Assembly (NCBI GenBank): GCA_009711805.1
Contig: VEMX01000052.1
Location: 44,467-108,466 of the forward strand
Direction of reading: 5' to 3'
From: Balneolaceae bacterium
Lineage (GTDB): Bacteria; Bacteroidota; Rhodothermia; Balneolales; Balneolaceae
Length of the DNA stretch: 64,000 nt
Shown here: positions 37,603-45,681 of the stretch, piece after piece
How the letters are laid out: every line of letters starts with the position of its first letter
Position numbering within the stretch: the stretch's first letter is position 1
The notes under the pieces: generated by a model
Told to the model about the DNA's origin: nothing
Seen by the model: only the letters and a program-made list of their open reading frames with translations
Databases searched by the model: none
Position numbers and translations under genes: made by a program

Positions 37603-38730
37603 ATGAAAAGACTTAATATTACCGTACTGGAACCTTTTTTTTCGGGTTCACATCAAAAATGGGCTCAGGGGCTACAAAAGCATTCACACCACAATATCGA
37701 AATTTTAAGCCTGCCCGGACGGCACTGGAAATGGAGGATGCATGGAGGTGCAGTAAGCCTGGCTAAAGCGTTCAACGATACTGACTTTGTATCTGATCTT
37801 ATTTTGGGGACGTCCATGCTGGACCTGACTACATTTCTTTCATTATGCAGAGATAAAACAGCAGGCATCCCTACGGCTATGTATTTTCATGAAAACCAAT
37901 TGACCTATCCCTGGTCGCCCGTTGACGAAGATGTGGATAAGCAGCGGGATAATCACTATTGCTTCATCAACTATGTGTCGGCCCTGGCGGCAGATCAGGT
38001 GTTTTTTAATTCCGAATATCATCGTCAGTCTTTCCTGGATGCGCTACCTGAGTTTCTTCAACAATTTCCTGACAAAAGGGAGAAAGATAACGTTGACGCG
38101 ATTGCCAGCAAGAGTATGGTGCTTCATCTTGGAATGGAGCTGAGCAGCATGGACGCATTTCAGTCTTCGGAAAAAGAAAAATATGCTGATCCGGTGATTT
38201 TGTGGAACCATCGGTGGGAGTATGATAAGAATCCCCGGGAGTTTTTTGAGGTGCTGTTTAAGCTGCAGGAAGAAGAGCATGATTTTAAGCTGGTGGTACT
38301 TGGAGAACGAACAAATAAGTATCCTCCGGTTTTTGATGAAGCCAAAGCAAAGTTAAGCGAGCATATTCTGCATTGGGGATACGCTGACAGCTTCGAAGAA
38401 TATGCGCGTTGGTTATGGAGAGCTGACGTTTACCCGGTTACTTCGAACCAGGATTTTTTTGGTGGAAGTGTGGTAGAAGCCATGTATTGCAACTGTTACC
38501 CTTTGTTACCCAACCGGCTGGCTTACCCTGAACATATCCCTCAAAAAATACACCGGGATTACCTGTATGAGAACAGAGAGTTACAGGCCCGGCTGGAATC
38601 AGCTATTCGTGATTTTATGGTGTTGCGACAGGTTGACTATCAGTCGATGGTAAAGCACTATGATTGGTCTGCAATAACCGATAACTATGACCGGCGCCTA
38701 TTGCAAGTTGTGGATACTGTTATTGAGTAA
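37603..38730 (+). CDS. DUF3524 glycosyltransferase (tRNA-queuosine alpha-mannosyltransferase-like)
   Basis: 375 residues. N-terminal DUF3524 domain with LEPFFSGSHQKWAQGLQ, LPGRHWKWRMHG and TSMLDLTTF, which is the hallmark of the GTDC1/QTMAN family; C-terminal GT-B half with ILWNHRWEYDKNP and the donor-site region TSNQDFFGGSVVEAMYC. The animal member transfers mannose to queuosine in tRNA-Asp. A bacterial role in queuosine or another acceptor is inference, as no queuosine genes are adjacent. Confidence 0.88.
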   Translation: MKRLNITVLEPFFSGSHQKWAQGLQKHSHHNIEILSLPGRHWKWRMHGGAVSLAKAFNDTDFVSDLILGTSMLDLTTFLSLCRDKTAGIPTAMYFHENQLTYPWSPVDEDVDKQRDNHYCFINYVSALAADQVFFNSEYHRQSFLDALPEFLQQFPDKREKDNVDAIASKSMVLHLGMELSSMDAFQSSEKEKYADPVILWNHRWEYDKNPREFFEVLFKLQEEEHDFKLVVLGERTNKYPPVFDEAKAKLSEHILHWGYADSFEEYARWLWRADVYPVTSNQDFFGGSVVEAMYCNCYPLLPNRLAYPEHIPQKIHRDYLYENRELQARLESAIRDFMVLRQVDYQSMVKHYDWSAITDNYDRRLLQVVDTVIE

Positions 38731-38906
38731 AGAATTGTTGGTGGGTTGGCATGGAAAGATCTCGCTGCTACAGCCCGGGTGTTGATCAACGAATCATTGG
38801 TTGGGGGATACTATGCAGAGTAAAAACCGCAATCAAAGCCCACACAGATTCAAAGCGATTCAAAGATCACATATATTTAGCACTATTTTTGATGAGCAGA
38901 GTGTTC

Positions 38907-39344
38907 TCAGGCAGGGTATCCGCCTTTGATGTAACCACGCAGAGAGTCAATCTCTACCTGTTGTTGTTCAATAACAGCTTTAACCACATCACCTATAGAA
39001 ATTACGCCGTACACTCCTCCGCCTTCTACTACAGGAAGGTGACGTATTTTTTGGTCGGTCATGATTTGCATACAGGTATTCACCGTATCATTGGGAGATA
39101 CAGTAATTACATCTGAAGTCATAATTTCCTGAACTTCCGTTGTTTTAGAGGTACGGCCTTTCAGGATAATCTTGTTTCTATAATCTCTTTCAGAGATAAT
39201 ACCGACTAATTCCGAACGCTTCATCACAAGCAGTGCACCGACTTTCAATTCCGACATTTTAAAAATGGCATTATACACAGTCTCCTCAGGATGTGTATAG
39301 TAAACATCATTCCCTTTTGTATTTAGGATTTTATTGACTTGCAT
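38907..39344 (-). CDS. Tandem CBS domain protein
   Basis: 145 residues, two CBS repeats and nothing else: repeat 1 with VYNAIFKMSELKVGALLVM and LVGIISERDY, repeat 2 with VSPNDTVNTCMQIMTDQKIRHLPVV and YGVISIGDVVK. Such pairs bind adenine nucleotides and act as energy or redox sensors. Single gene. Confidence 0.92.
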   Translation of the reverse strand: MQVNKILNTKGNDVYYTHPEETVYNAIFKMSELKVGALLVMKRSELVGIISERDYRNKIILKGRTSKTTEVQEIMTSDVITVSPNDTVNTCMQIMTDQKIRHLPVVEGGGVYGVISIGDVVKAVIEQQQVEIDSLRGYIKGGYPA

Positions 39345-39531
39345 AACAATTCTCCCTTTTGGTTATAGAGTCTAATACTAAGAAACAGGAATTTTGTTCA
39401 TATGCAAGCTTTTTGTGCTTTTAAAAGGCTTTTTTGTTTCGGATGTATATAGAGACTTAAAGCCTTATCCTGCTGTTTATATGTATTGTTATTGGCACCT
39501 CTTTGAACCAATTTTTCATAGCAAGATCCGG

Positions 39532-39561
39532 GAATTTCTATAACGAAGCCTCCAATGAGGT
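39532..39561 (+). repeat. 30-bp direct repeat, left copy
   Basis: GAATTTCTATAACGAAGCCT and the next ten bases recur at 40007-40036 with two mismatches. Confidence 0.65.
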
Positions 39562-39566
39562 CCCCT

Positions 39567-39629
39567 GATCTTTTCAGTCTTGAGTGGAGTGGTGACTGAA
39601 AAGTTCCAGCACAAGAAGTCTCTGACTTC
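39567..39629 (-). repeat. 64-bp dispersed repeat, copy 2
   Basis: Reverse-complement relative of 31702-31765, sharing the GATCTTTTCAGTCT end and the GAAGTCnnnGACTTC palindrome. Confidence 0.55.
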
Positions 39630-39698
39630 TCGCCCCCCAAGGGATCACTTTGTGAGATGCCTTTGACGCATTAGGGGCAATACTTTCTATTTCGGGCT

Positions 39699-39763
39699 CT
39701 TAAGTCAGCGCTTGGGCTGTGGTTGAAGCTGAACAATAGGCATCTACTCGCTTTAAGACTTAA
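39699..39763 (+). repeat. 67-bp CTTAAG-ended element, copy 3 (interrupted)
   Basis: CTTAAGTCAGCGCTTG ... CTCGCTTTAAGACTTAA. Its last base and the AGATCT flank continue after the 228-bp element at 39996, so the MITE landed in its right terminus. Confidence 0.65.
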
Positions 39764-39991
39764 CCCGAATTATTCACGAATGGATGCAAAATGGCGATCT
39801 ATATACTTGAATATATTATCGTTGAATTGCTTTATGTAATAGCCCAATTTTGAGGTACGGATTAGGCGGCGAAATTTCCCCGTACGCTGCGTTCAAGTGA
39901 AAATTGGGGTACTCAGGGTACCACAGTACCCTTCCGTTCCCATTTCCACTTCGCCTTGCGTACGATTAAATTTCTTGGTGAATAATCCGGG
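39764..39991 (+). mobile_element. 228-bp MITE-like element, copy 1
   Basis: Termini CCCGAATTATTCACGAA and, inverted, CCCGGATTATTCACCAA (15 of 17 identical). Flanked by TTAA on both sides (39760-39763 and 39992-39995). No ORF. The reverse complement of copy 2 at 55179-55406 is identical at all but three positions. Confidence 0.88.
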
Positions 39992-40006
39992 TTAAGAGAT
40001 CTATGA

Positions 40007-40036
40007 GAATTTCTATTACGAAGCCTCCAACGAGGT
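40007..40036 (+). repeat. 30-bp direct repeat, right copy
   Basis: Second copy of 39532-39561, on the far side of the MITE cluster. Confidence 0.65.
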
Positions 40037-40064
40037 TTGTAGCAGGTAGTATTTAAAATGGTTT

Positions 40065-40988
40065 TCAACCCTCAAGCCACTTGAGCAGATCATTTAATGC
40101 ACGTTCTCTGACTTTTTTTGCGGAAAGAAATATATCGTGGATGGCATTCTTTACCTCGATGAAGGTAACCTTACCCCCAAGCTTTCGGCCGTATTCCTTC
40201 ATATGCTCTACATTCAGCACCATATCAGAACTGCTAAGGCTGTGGTGCCACACGCGATGGTAGGTAGAGGATGAAGAGTGGAGAATTAGAATAGGGCAGG
40301 AAATATCGGAATGTCTCCGAAGATATTCCTGGGCTTTGAACACGGCCGCCACCCATTTTAGATAAGCAGGAAAACCACGGTGTGGTTTCCACCTTTGGTT
40401 TAGCTCCCACTCGCCCCGGGCCGATTTAAGCAGGCTCTGCCCGTAGAGATGAGCCAGGGGTTTATTCCGGGAAGCAAAGGGAAAGAAAAAAGAAAAAACA
40501 CGCGAAAATGTGACAATAAAGCTGCGCTGAAATGAATTTGTATTGAATTCCAGGAAAGGAGAGTTGAGCACTATTTTTTCTATATGGTCTCTGAGTTTAC
40601 CGTCATTAGCATAAAGGCTGGCAAGAAGTCCACCGGTAGAATGACCCAGGAGAATCACCCCTTCTCCGGCATTTTCATCCAGGATAATTTGAATAGAAGC
40701 TGTCAACTCTTCAAAATATTCTTTCATTGAGCGGCAGTAATTCGGATGCTGGTGAGGAAGCAGCGATCGCCCGTACTTCCTGAGATCCAGCGCATAAAAA
40801 TTATAGCCGCCGGTATGTAATGCTTCAGCTACATGCGGATGGAAGAAATAATCACTATATCCATGAATATAAAGGACAGAGGTTTTACCAGAAGTGTTCT
40901 TGGGAGAACGAAGAAGGGTAGCTATTACAGCTCCTTCATAGTCATCCTCCATCTCAAGTTTCTGTTGGCTGAAATCCTCTAATTTCAT
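40065..40988 (-). CDS. Alpha/beta hydrolase (serine aminopeptidase S33-like)
   Basis: 307 residues. Oxyanion region YIHGYSDYFFHPHVAEAL, nucleophile elbow GHSTGG in GVILLGHSTGGLLASL, late acid and histidine in ILHSSSSTYH... and NAIHDIFLSAKKVR. This is the monoacylglycerol lipase/S33 group; substrate unknown. Starts 4 bp after ywbE, so it is the last gene of a three-gene operon. Confidence 0.88.
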   Translation of the reverse strand: MKLEDFSQQKLEMEDDYEGAVIATLLRSPKNTSGKTSVLYIHGYSDYFFHPHVAEALHTGGYNFYALDLRKYGRSLLPHQHPNYCRSMKEYFEELTASIQIILDENAGEGVILLGHSTGGLLASLYANDGKLRDHIEKIVLNSPFLEFNTNSFQRSFIVTFSRVFSFFFPFASRNKPLAHLYGQSLLKSARGEWELNQRWKPHRGFPAYLKWVAAVFKAQEYLRRHSDISCPILILHSSSSTYHRVWHHSLSSSDMVLNVEHMKEYGRKLGGKVTFIEVKNAIHDIFLSAKKVRERALNDLLKWLEG

Positions 40989-40992
40989 ACCA

Positions 40993-41184
40993 TCAACATA
41001 TTTCTTTTACCCGTCCGACCTGACCATCCTGTAACCTGACTTTTATACCATGAGGATGGTTTCTGCTATTGGTAAGAATATCCTGAACTGTTCCATAGGT
41101 GATCTTACCGCTTCGCTGGTCTTTTTTTAGAACAATGCCCACTTTCAGGCCTTGTTTGATATCTGCTCTGTTTGTGCCGTTCAT
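40993..41184 (-). CDS. ywbE: YwbE family protein
   Basis: 63 residues with the complete YwbE pattern: ADIKQGLKVGIVLKKDQRSG, LTNSRNHPHGIKVRLQDGQVGRV. Small conserved cytoplasmic protein, function unknown. Its ATG overlaps the DUF1801 stop by one base. Confidence 0.92.
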   Translation of the reverse strand: MNGTNRADIKQGLKVGIVLKKDQRSGKITYGTVQDILTNSRNHPHGIKVRLQDGQVGRVKEIC

Positions 41185-41609
41185 TAGTTTTCTTCCCTGT
41201 ATCTTTCTTGAATTATTCGAATGGATGATTGGATGAGCTCCTTTAGAACTTCCCTGTTTATATCATCCAGAGATTTGATGTATAAACAGGATTTTGCTGT
41301 TTTATGGGTGCCCAGTTTTTTTAGAAGTTCTTCAAAAGGCTTGAAACCCGAAGTAATATAGATGCTAATAGCCTTCTTTCGGTTCGAAAATCCGGTTAAC
41401 ATCCAGTCTCCTTCCCGTCCGCTTTTGTATGTATAGTGATAACTTCCGTAACCAACAATGCTTTTCCCCCACATGGCATCTTTTTTACCGGTCACCGATT
41501 GCATAAGCTGATGGAGGGCTATACAATCTTTTTTGCGCTGAGGATCTTTTATGCCGTCTAAATAAACCTGTACATCACCGGCATGTCTCTTTGTTTTTAA
41601 TTCTGACAT
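41184..41609 (-). CDS. DUF1801 domain protein
   Basis: 141 residues of the YdhG/DUF1801 fold: VQVYLDGIKDPQRKKDCIALHQLM, AMWGKSIVGYGSYHYTY, FSNRKKAISIYI and LGTHKTAKSCLYIKSLDDIN. Relatives resemble iron-chaperone frataxin-like folds; function is not settled. First gene of the operon with ywbE and the hydrolase. Confidence 0.92.
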   Translation of the reverse strand: MSELKTKRHAGDVQVYLDGIKDPQRKKDCIALHQLMQSVTGKKDAMWGKSIVGYGSYHYTYKSGREGDWMLTGFSNRKKAISIYITSGFKPFEELLKKLGTHKTAKSCLYIKSLDDINREVLKELIQSSIRIIQERYREEN

Positions 41610-41796
41610 GACTTTTTAATGGTATACAATTAAACTTCGGGTTATCACTCTTCATAAGATAGCGTTCTGAAGATAAGATAAAAGCCCTCTTATCTTTCCT
41701 TTGGGCTAAGTTATCACTTTTACATTCCGAAAGTACGCGTAATTTTTGCCTGCTTGTTTAAGCACTTTATCATTCAGTTACTTATACTAAGCAATT

Positions 41797-43032
41797 ATGA
41801 AAAACCCGTTAAAGAAGTATGTGGGTCCAAGTACCCTGGTAGCTGCAGCATTTATTGGTCCGGGAACTGTAACCGTATGTACGCTGGCCGGGGTAAGGTC
41901 AGGCTATATGTTATTGTGGGCGCTCCTGTTTTCTATGATAGCCACCATTGTTTTGCAGGAGATGACCGGCCGCCTGGGTATTGTAAGCCGTAAAGGTTTC
42001 GGAGAAGCAATAAGAGAAGAGTTTAAAAATCCAATATTACGTTATGTAGGGATATTGCTGGTGCTTGGTGCGGTAGTTGTTGGAAATGCTGCTTATGAAG
42101 GGGGAAATATATCGGGAGCAGTATTGGGGATAGAAAGCTTGTATGGCGGCATGGAAGTTGAAATGGGCGGTTTTGTAATACGTTTGTGGCCAGCGGTAAT
42201 AGGAGTGATTGCTTTTACACTACTTTTTACCGGGTCGTTTAAGATTATTTCCACCTTTCTGGTAGCATTGGTTTCTTTGATGAGTATTGTGTTTTTAACT
42301 ACTGCAATTCTCATACAGCCCGATTTTTCAGAGATTTTCAAGGGACTCTTTATTCCCCGGTATACAGAAGGCAGCCTGTTAACCGTGGTGGCCTTGATAG
42401 GAACGACCGTGGTGCCGTATAATTTGTTTTTACACGCTTCTTCAGTACAAGAAAAATATACGCATGTATCTCAGCTATCCGATTTCAGGAAAGAGAATGC
42501 AGTGGGGATTATTACGGGAGGTATCATTTCAATGTGTATTGTAATTACCAGCGCTGCAGCTTTTAACAAAAGTGGGGGAGATATAAGTAATGCCGCAGAT
42601 ATGGCGGTTCAACTTGAGCCTTTACTGGGGGGGTGGGCTACCGCATTTATGAGTTTTGGACTTTTTTCGGCCGGCATTTCATCCGCTATAACTGCGCCTT
42701 TGGCCGCAGGCTATGCCGCACGTGGAGTTTTTGGTTGGGAACATGATCTCACCGACTTTAAATTCAGGTTGGTGTGGATATTAATACTGTTGACTGGAGT
42801 GGTGTTTTCTTCTCTTGGTTTTAATCCTATTCAACTCATAGAGTTTGCACAGCTTGCCAATGGTATTTTACTGCCCTTTATAGCTGTATTCCTGCTTTAC
42901 ATTGTAAACAGAGTTATGGTTCTTGGAGCTAACAGGAATACCACCATACAAAATGTATTCGGTGGGATAGTTGTACTGGTGGCTATTATATTAGGAATGA
43001 AAAGCATTAATGCTGTTTTAAATTTTCTATGA
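41797..43032 (+). CDS. ycsG: Nramp-related transporter of the 5-oxoprolinase operon (YcsG-like)
   Basis: 411 residues with eleven membrane helices in the Nramp/LeuT-like fold. The metal-binding DPGN of TM1 is replaced by G21-P-G-T24 (AAFIGPGTVTVC), and the TM6 MPH motif by V206-P-Y-N (VVPYNLFLHASS). This argues against transition-metal transport. It heads the pxpABC operon, as ycsG does in Bacillus, so an oxoproline- or organic-acid-related substrate is possible but inferred. Its stop overlaps the pxpA start. Confidence 0.88.
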   Translation: MKNPLKKYVGPSTLVAAAFIGPGTVTVCTLAGVRSGYMLLWALLFSMIATIVLQEMTGRLGIVSRKGFGEAIREEFKNPILRYVGILLVLGAVVVGNAAYEGGNISGAVLGIESLYGGMEVEMGGFVIRLWPAVIGVIAFTLLFTGSFKIISTFLVALVSLMSIVFLTTAILIQPDFSEIFKGLFIPRYTEGSLLTVVALIGTTVVPYNLFLHASSVQEKYTHVSQLSDFRKENAVGIITGGIISMCIVITSAAAFNKSGGDISNAADMAVQLEPLLGGWATAFMSFGLFSAGISSAITAPLAAGYAARGVFGWEHDLTDFKFRLVWILILLTGVVFSSLGFNPIQLIEFAQLANGILLPFIAVFLLYIVNRVMVLGANRNTTIQNVFGGIVVLVAIILGMKSINAVLNFL

Positions 43033-43790
43033 TGAAGAAACAGATTGATTTGAATTGCGATTTGGGAGAGTCGTACGGGAAGTATGCTTCTGCTAATGAT
43101 GAGGTTATAATGCCGTATATATCGAGCTGTAATATAGCCTGTGGTTTTCATTCGGGAGATCCCGTTACCATAACCAAGACGATTGCATTAGCCATCGAAA
43201 ATGGAGTGGCTATTGGGGCTCATCCTTCTTATCCGGACTTGCAGGGATTTGGCCGGCGCGTCATGAATATGACGCCCGAAGAGTTGAAAGCCTGTGTAGT
43301 ATACCAAGTATCAGCGCTTAAAGGGATGGCCGAAGCACAGGGAGCTAAGCTTCATCATGTGAAACCACATGGAGCTCTGTATAATCATGCAAGTATAGAT
43401 GAAGCCAGCGCCATAGCTTTTGTTGAGGCCATAGTAGAAGTAAGTTCTGATCTGCTATTGTATGCCCCCAGCCGGTCTAAATTATCGGAGGTTGCCGACA
43501 ATGCAGGAATAAAGGTATGTTGTGAGGTATTCTCTGACCGAAGCTACGACAATAACCTGAGGTTAAGAGCACGCTCGATGGAGGGGGCTGTACTTCATCA
43601 GAAAGAAGAAGTGATCAATCAGTTGAAGATTATGATAGAGGAAGGCGAGGTGGTTACCTATGAGGGGCTTACATTGCCAATAGAAGCTGATACGGTATGC
43701 CTGCACAGCGATACCAAAGGAGCTGAAGAACTGGCAAAAGAGATCCATGCATTTCTTAAATCCATAGATGTTGAAATTACTGCACCTTAA
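43029..43790 (+). CDS. pxpA: 5-oxoprolinase subunit A (LamB/YcsF family)
   Basis: With PxpB and PxpC hydrolyses 5-oxoproline (pyroglutamate) to glutamate using ATP. 253 residues with LNCDLGESYGKY at the N-terminus, SCNIACGFHSGDP, GAHPSYPDLQGFGRR and KPHGALYNHA. ATGATGA overlap with ycsG. The family catalytic residues Asp and His cluster are in place. Confidence 0.95.
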   Translation: MMKKQIDLNCDLGESYGKYASANDEVIMPYISSCNIACGFHSGDPVTITKTIALAIENGVAIGAHPSYPDLQGFGRRVMNMTPEELKACVVYQVSALKGMAEAQGAKLHHVKPHGALYNHASIDEASAIAFVEAIVEVSSDLLLYAPSRSKLSEVADNAGIKVCCEVFSDRSYDNNLRLRARSMEGAVLHQKEEVINQLKIMIEEGEVVTYEGLTLPIEADTVCLHSDTKGAEELAKEIHAFLKSIDVEITAP

Positions 43791-44478
43791 CAATGCTAAA
43801 TGGGAATGTTCGTTCCTGGGCGAACAAGCCCTGTTATTAACATCCGCAGTGGGTGATGATACTGCTATTGAGGTTATTCATTCATCAACCTACATGCTGA
43901 ACCATGCAAATATTTTCGGTATGGTCGATATTATCCCGGCTTATCAAAGTATAGCTTTGGTTTATGATCGCCTGTTGGAGAGCTTGGATCAGGAAATCAG
44001 TCGGATAGAAAGCCAGATTTCTGACAAGAGTATAACTATGCCTGATCCCGCCAAACACCGGCTGCCCGTTTGCTACGAAATGGGACTCGACTGGAAGGCG
44101 GTGGAAGATCATACAGGCCTGCCGAAAGATGCTATAATTAAGTATCACCTGAATGGAAATTATATAATAGCCATGATGGGTTTTATTCCCGGTTTTATTT
44201 ATTTAAGCGGCTTGGATAAAAAAATACATTGCCCGCGCAGGGAAAATCCAAGAATAGAAATTCCGGCGGGTGCAGTAGGTATTGGTGGAAGCCAGGCAGG
44301 AATGTATTCCCTAAAAAGTCCGGGCGGCTGGCAGATTATAGGACAAACTCCTCATTCCTTCTTTAATCCGCGGGAAATTCCTCCTGTAAAAGTAAAAGCA
44401 GGAGACCGGTGTGTATTTGAAAGAATAACCGAGGCCGAATTTAGAAAAATCCGGGAAGGGGTGAACCATGATCGGTAG
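43768..44478 (+). CDS. pxpB: 5-oxoprolinase subunit B (KipI family)
   Basis: 236 residues. AHS1/KipI pattern: EALLLTSAVG-like start, LPVCYEMGLDWKAVEDHTGL, and the strongly conserved MMGFIPGFIYLSGLD with PRIEIPAGAVGIGGSQAGMY. In Bacillus, KipI also inhibits the sporulation kinase KinA, which is not relevant here. Overlaps pxpA by 23 bp and pxpC by 11 bp. Confidence 0.94.
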   Translation: MLKLLHLNNAKWECSFLGEQALLLTSAVGDDTAIEVIHSSTYMLNHANIFGMVDIIPAYQSIALVYDRLLESLDQEISRIESQISDKSITMPDPAKHRLPVCYEMGLDWKAVEDHTGLPKDAIIKYHLNGNYIIAMMGFIPGFIYLSGLDKKIHCPRRENPRIEIPAGAVGIGGSQAGMYSLKSPGGWQIIGQTPHSFFNPREIPPVKVKAGDRCVFERITEAEFRKIREGVNHDR

Positions 44479-45400
44479 CCTGACGGTAAATGACGGAGGA
44501 CTTTTTACCACTATACAAGATGGGGGCAGGTCCGGGTACCGCAAGTATGGAATTCCGGTGTCTGGTGCAATGGATACTCATAGTTGGAAGCTCGCCAACT
44601 GGCTGGCGGGGAATCCCCTTGATACCCCGATATTGGAAATGACTCTGAAGGGCGGAGTGTATGAGTTCAATTCGCAGGCGGTGATAGCCATTGCAGGTGC
44701 TGAAATGAAGCCGGAAATAAATGGTGAAAAAGCACCAATGTACAAGACAATTCAGGTGCAGCACGGAGATAAATTACAACTGGGATATTGCCGAAAAGGT
44801 TGTAGAAGTTATCTTGCCATTCAGGGAAAGTGGGAGATAGACAAAATGATGGGGAGCTATTCTACCTATACACCAGGTGTATTTGGAGGTTTGAAAGGAC
44901 GGGTATTTAAAAAAGGAGATCGGCTTCAATGGCAATCTGCTAAGTTTAAGGGGGACAGGGAAATTGACCGGAAGTTAATCCCGCATTTTGCAAGTAGTAA
45001 TACGCTGAGGGTAATTAAAGGGCCGGAATTTGATTGGATGAATCCGCAGGAGCAAAAGCAGTTTTTGGGTATGACCTATATGGTAAGCGCAGAGAGTAAC
45101 CGCATGGGAATTCGACTGAAGGGAGAAGAAAAGCTGGAAGTTTCATCCAGGCAAATGAGTTCATCGGCAACCCTGCCGGGAGTAGTTCAGTTACCTCAAA
45201 GCGGTCATCCGGTTATACTGGGTAAAGATGGGCAAACTGTAGGCGGCTATCCCAGGATAGCTAAAGTTGTTGAAGCAGACATGTGGAGGGTGGGGCAATT
45301 GCCGCCATCCTCATATGTAGGGTTTAAACTGATAGATATAGAAGAAGCAAAAGCATTGAAAGAATATCAGCAAGCATTGTACAGAGAAAATCTGAAATAA
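44468..45400 (+). CDS. pxpC: 5-oxoprolinase subunit C (KipA family)
   Basis: 310 residues. Biotin-dependent carboxyltransferase-like AHS2 domain: GLFTTIQDGGRSGYRKYGIPVSGAMD, AGAEMKP, YLAIQGKW, then GPEFDW and GVVQLPQSGHPVILGKDGQTVGGYPRI. Completes the PxpABC enzyme. No terminator is evident downstream. Confidence 0.95.
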   Translation: MIGSLTVNDGGLFTTIQDGGRSGYRKYGIPVSGAMDTHSWKLANWLAGNPLDTPILEMTLKGGVYEFNSQAVIAIAGAEMKPEINGEKAPMYKTIQVQHGDKLQLGYCRKGCRSYLAIQGKWEIDKMMGSYSTYTPGVFGGLKGRVFKKGDRLQWQSAKFKGDREIDRKLIPHFASSNTLRVIKGPEFDWMNPQEQKQFLGMTYMVSAESNRMGIRLKGEEKLEVSSRQMSSSATLPGVVQLPQSGHPVILGKDGQTVGGYPRIAKVVEADMWRVGQLPPSSYVGFKLIDIEEAKALKEYQQALYRENLK

Positions 45401-45681
45401 AGCTTATTATTTTATCACATTTTCCGATAGACTAAAAACAGTATCAGGTGGTACAACCAAATGATTAATTTAAACAAACGAATGTTGCTATATTTTCGCT
45501 TTAATATATTAAAGGGGGTTTGTTTCAGTATTCCGCATCCGGAAAGTTCTTATAAACAAAAAAAAATTGGGTTGAGGTTTTTTTTAAAAAGTGATATTTA
45601 AAGATAGTTATTCAAAAAAAGGGTCAAATAGATAAAGAGTTATCCATATCGTTCATTGCCGGGGCTGTATTTAGCTGCATT

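Larger units (their letters stand above)
39345..40064. other. 720-bp intergenic region of nested mobile repeats
   Basis: Between two minus-strand genes. Holds a 30-bp direct repeat at both sides (39532-39561, 40007-40036), the 64-bp repeat copy 2, CTTAAG element copy 3 and the 228-bp MITE copy 1 inserted into it. The 80-residue frame at 39398-39640 runs over repeats and is not coding. Confidence 0.7.

Noticed and set aside
39398..39640. 80-residue minus-strand ORF
   Set aside because: Runs over the 30-bp and 64-bp repeats, has no recognisable domain or start context.
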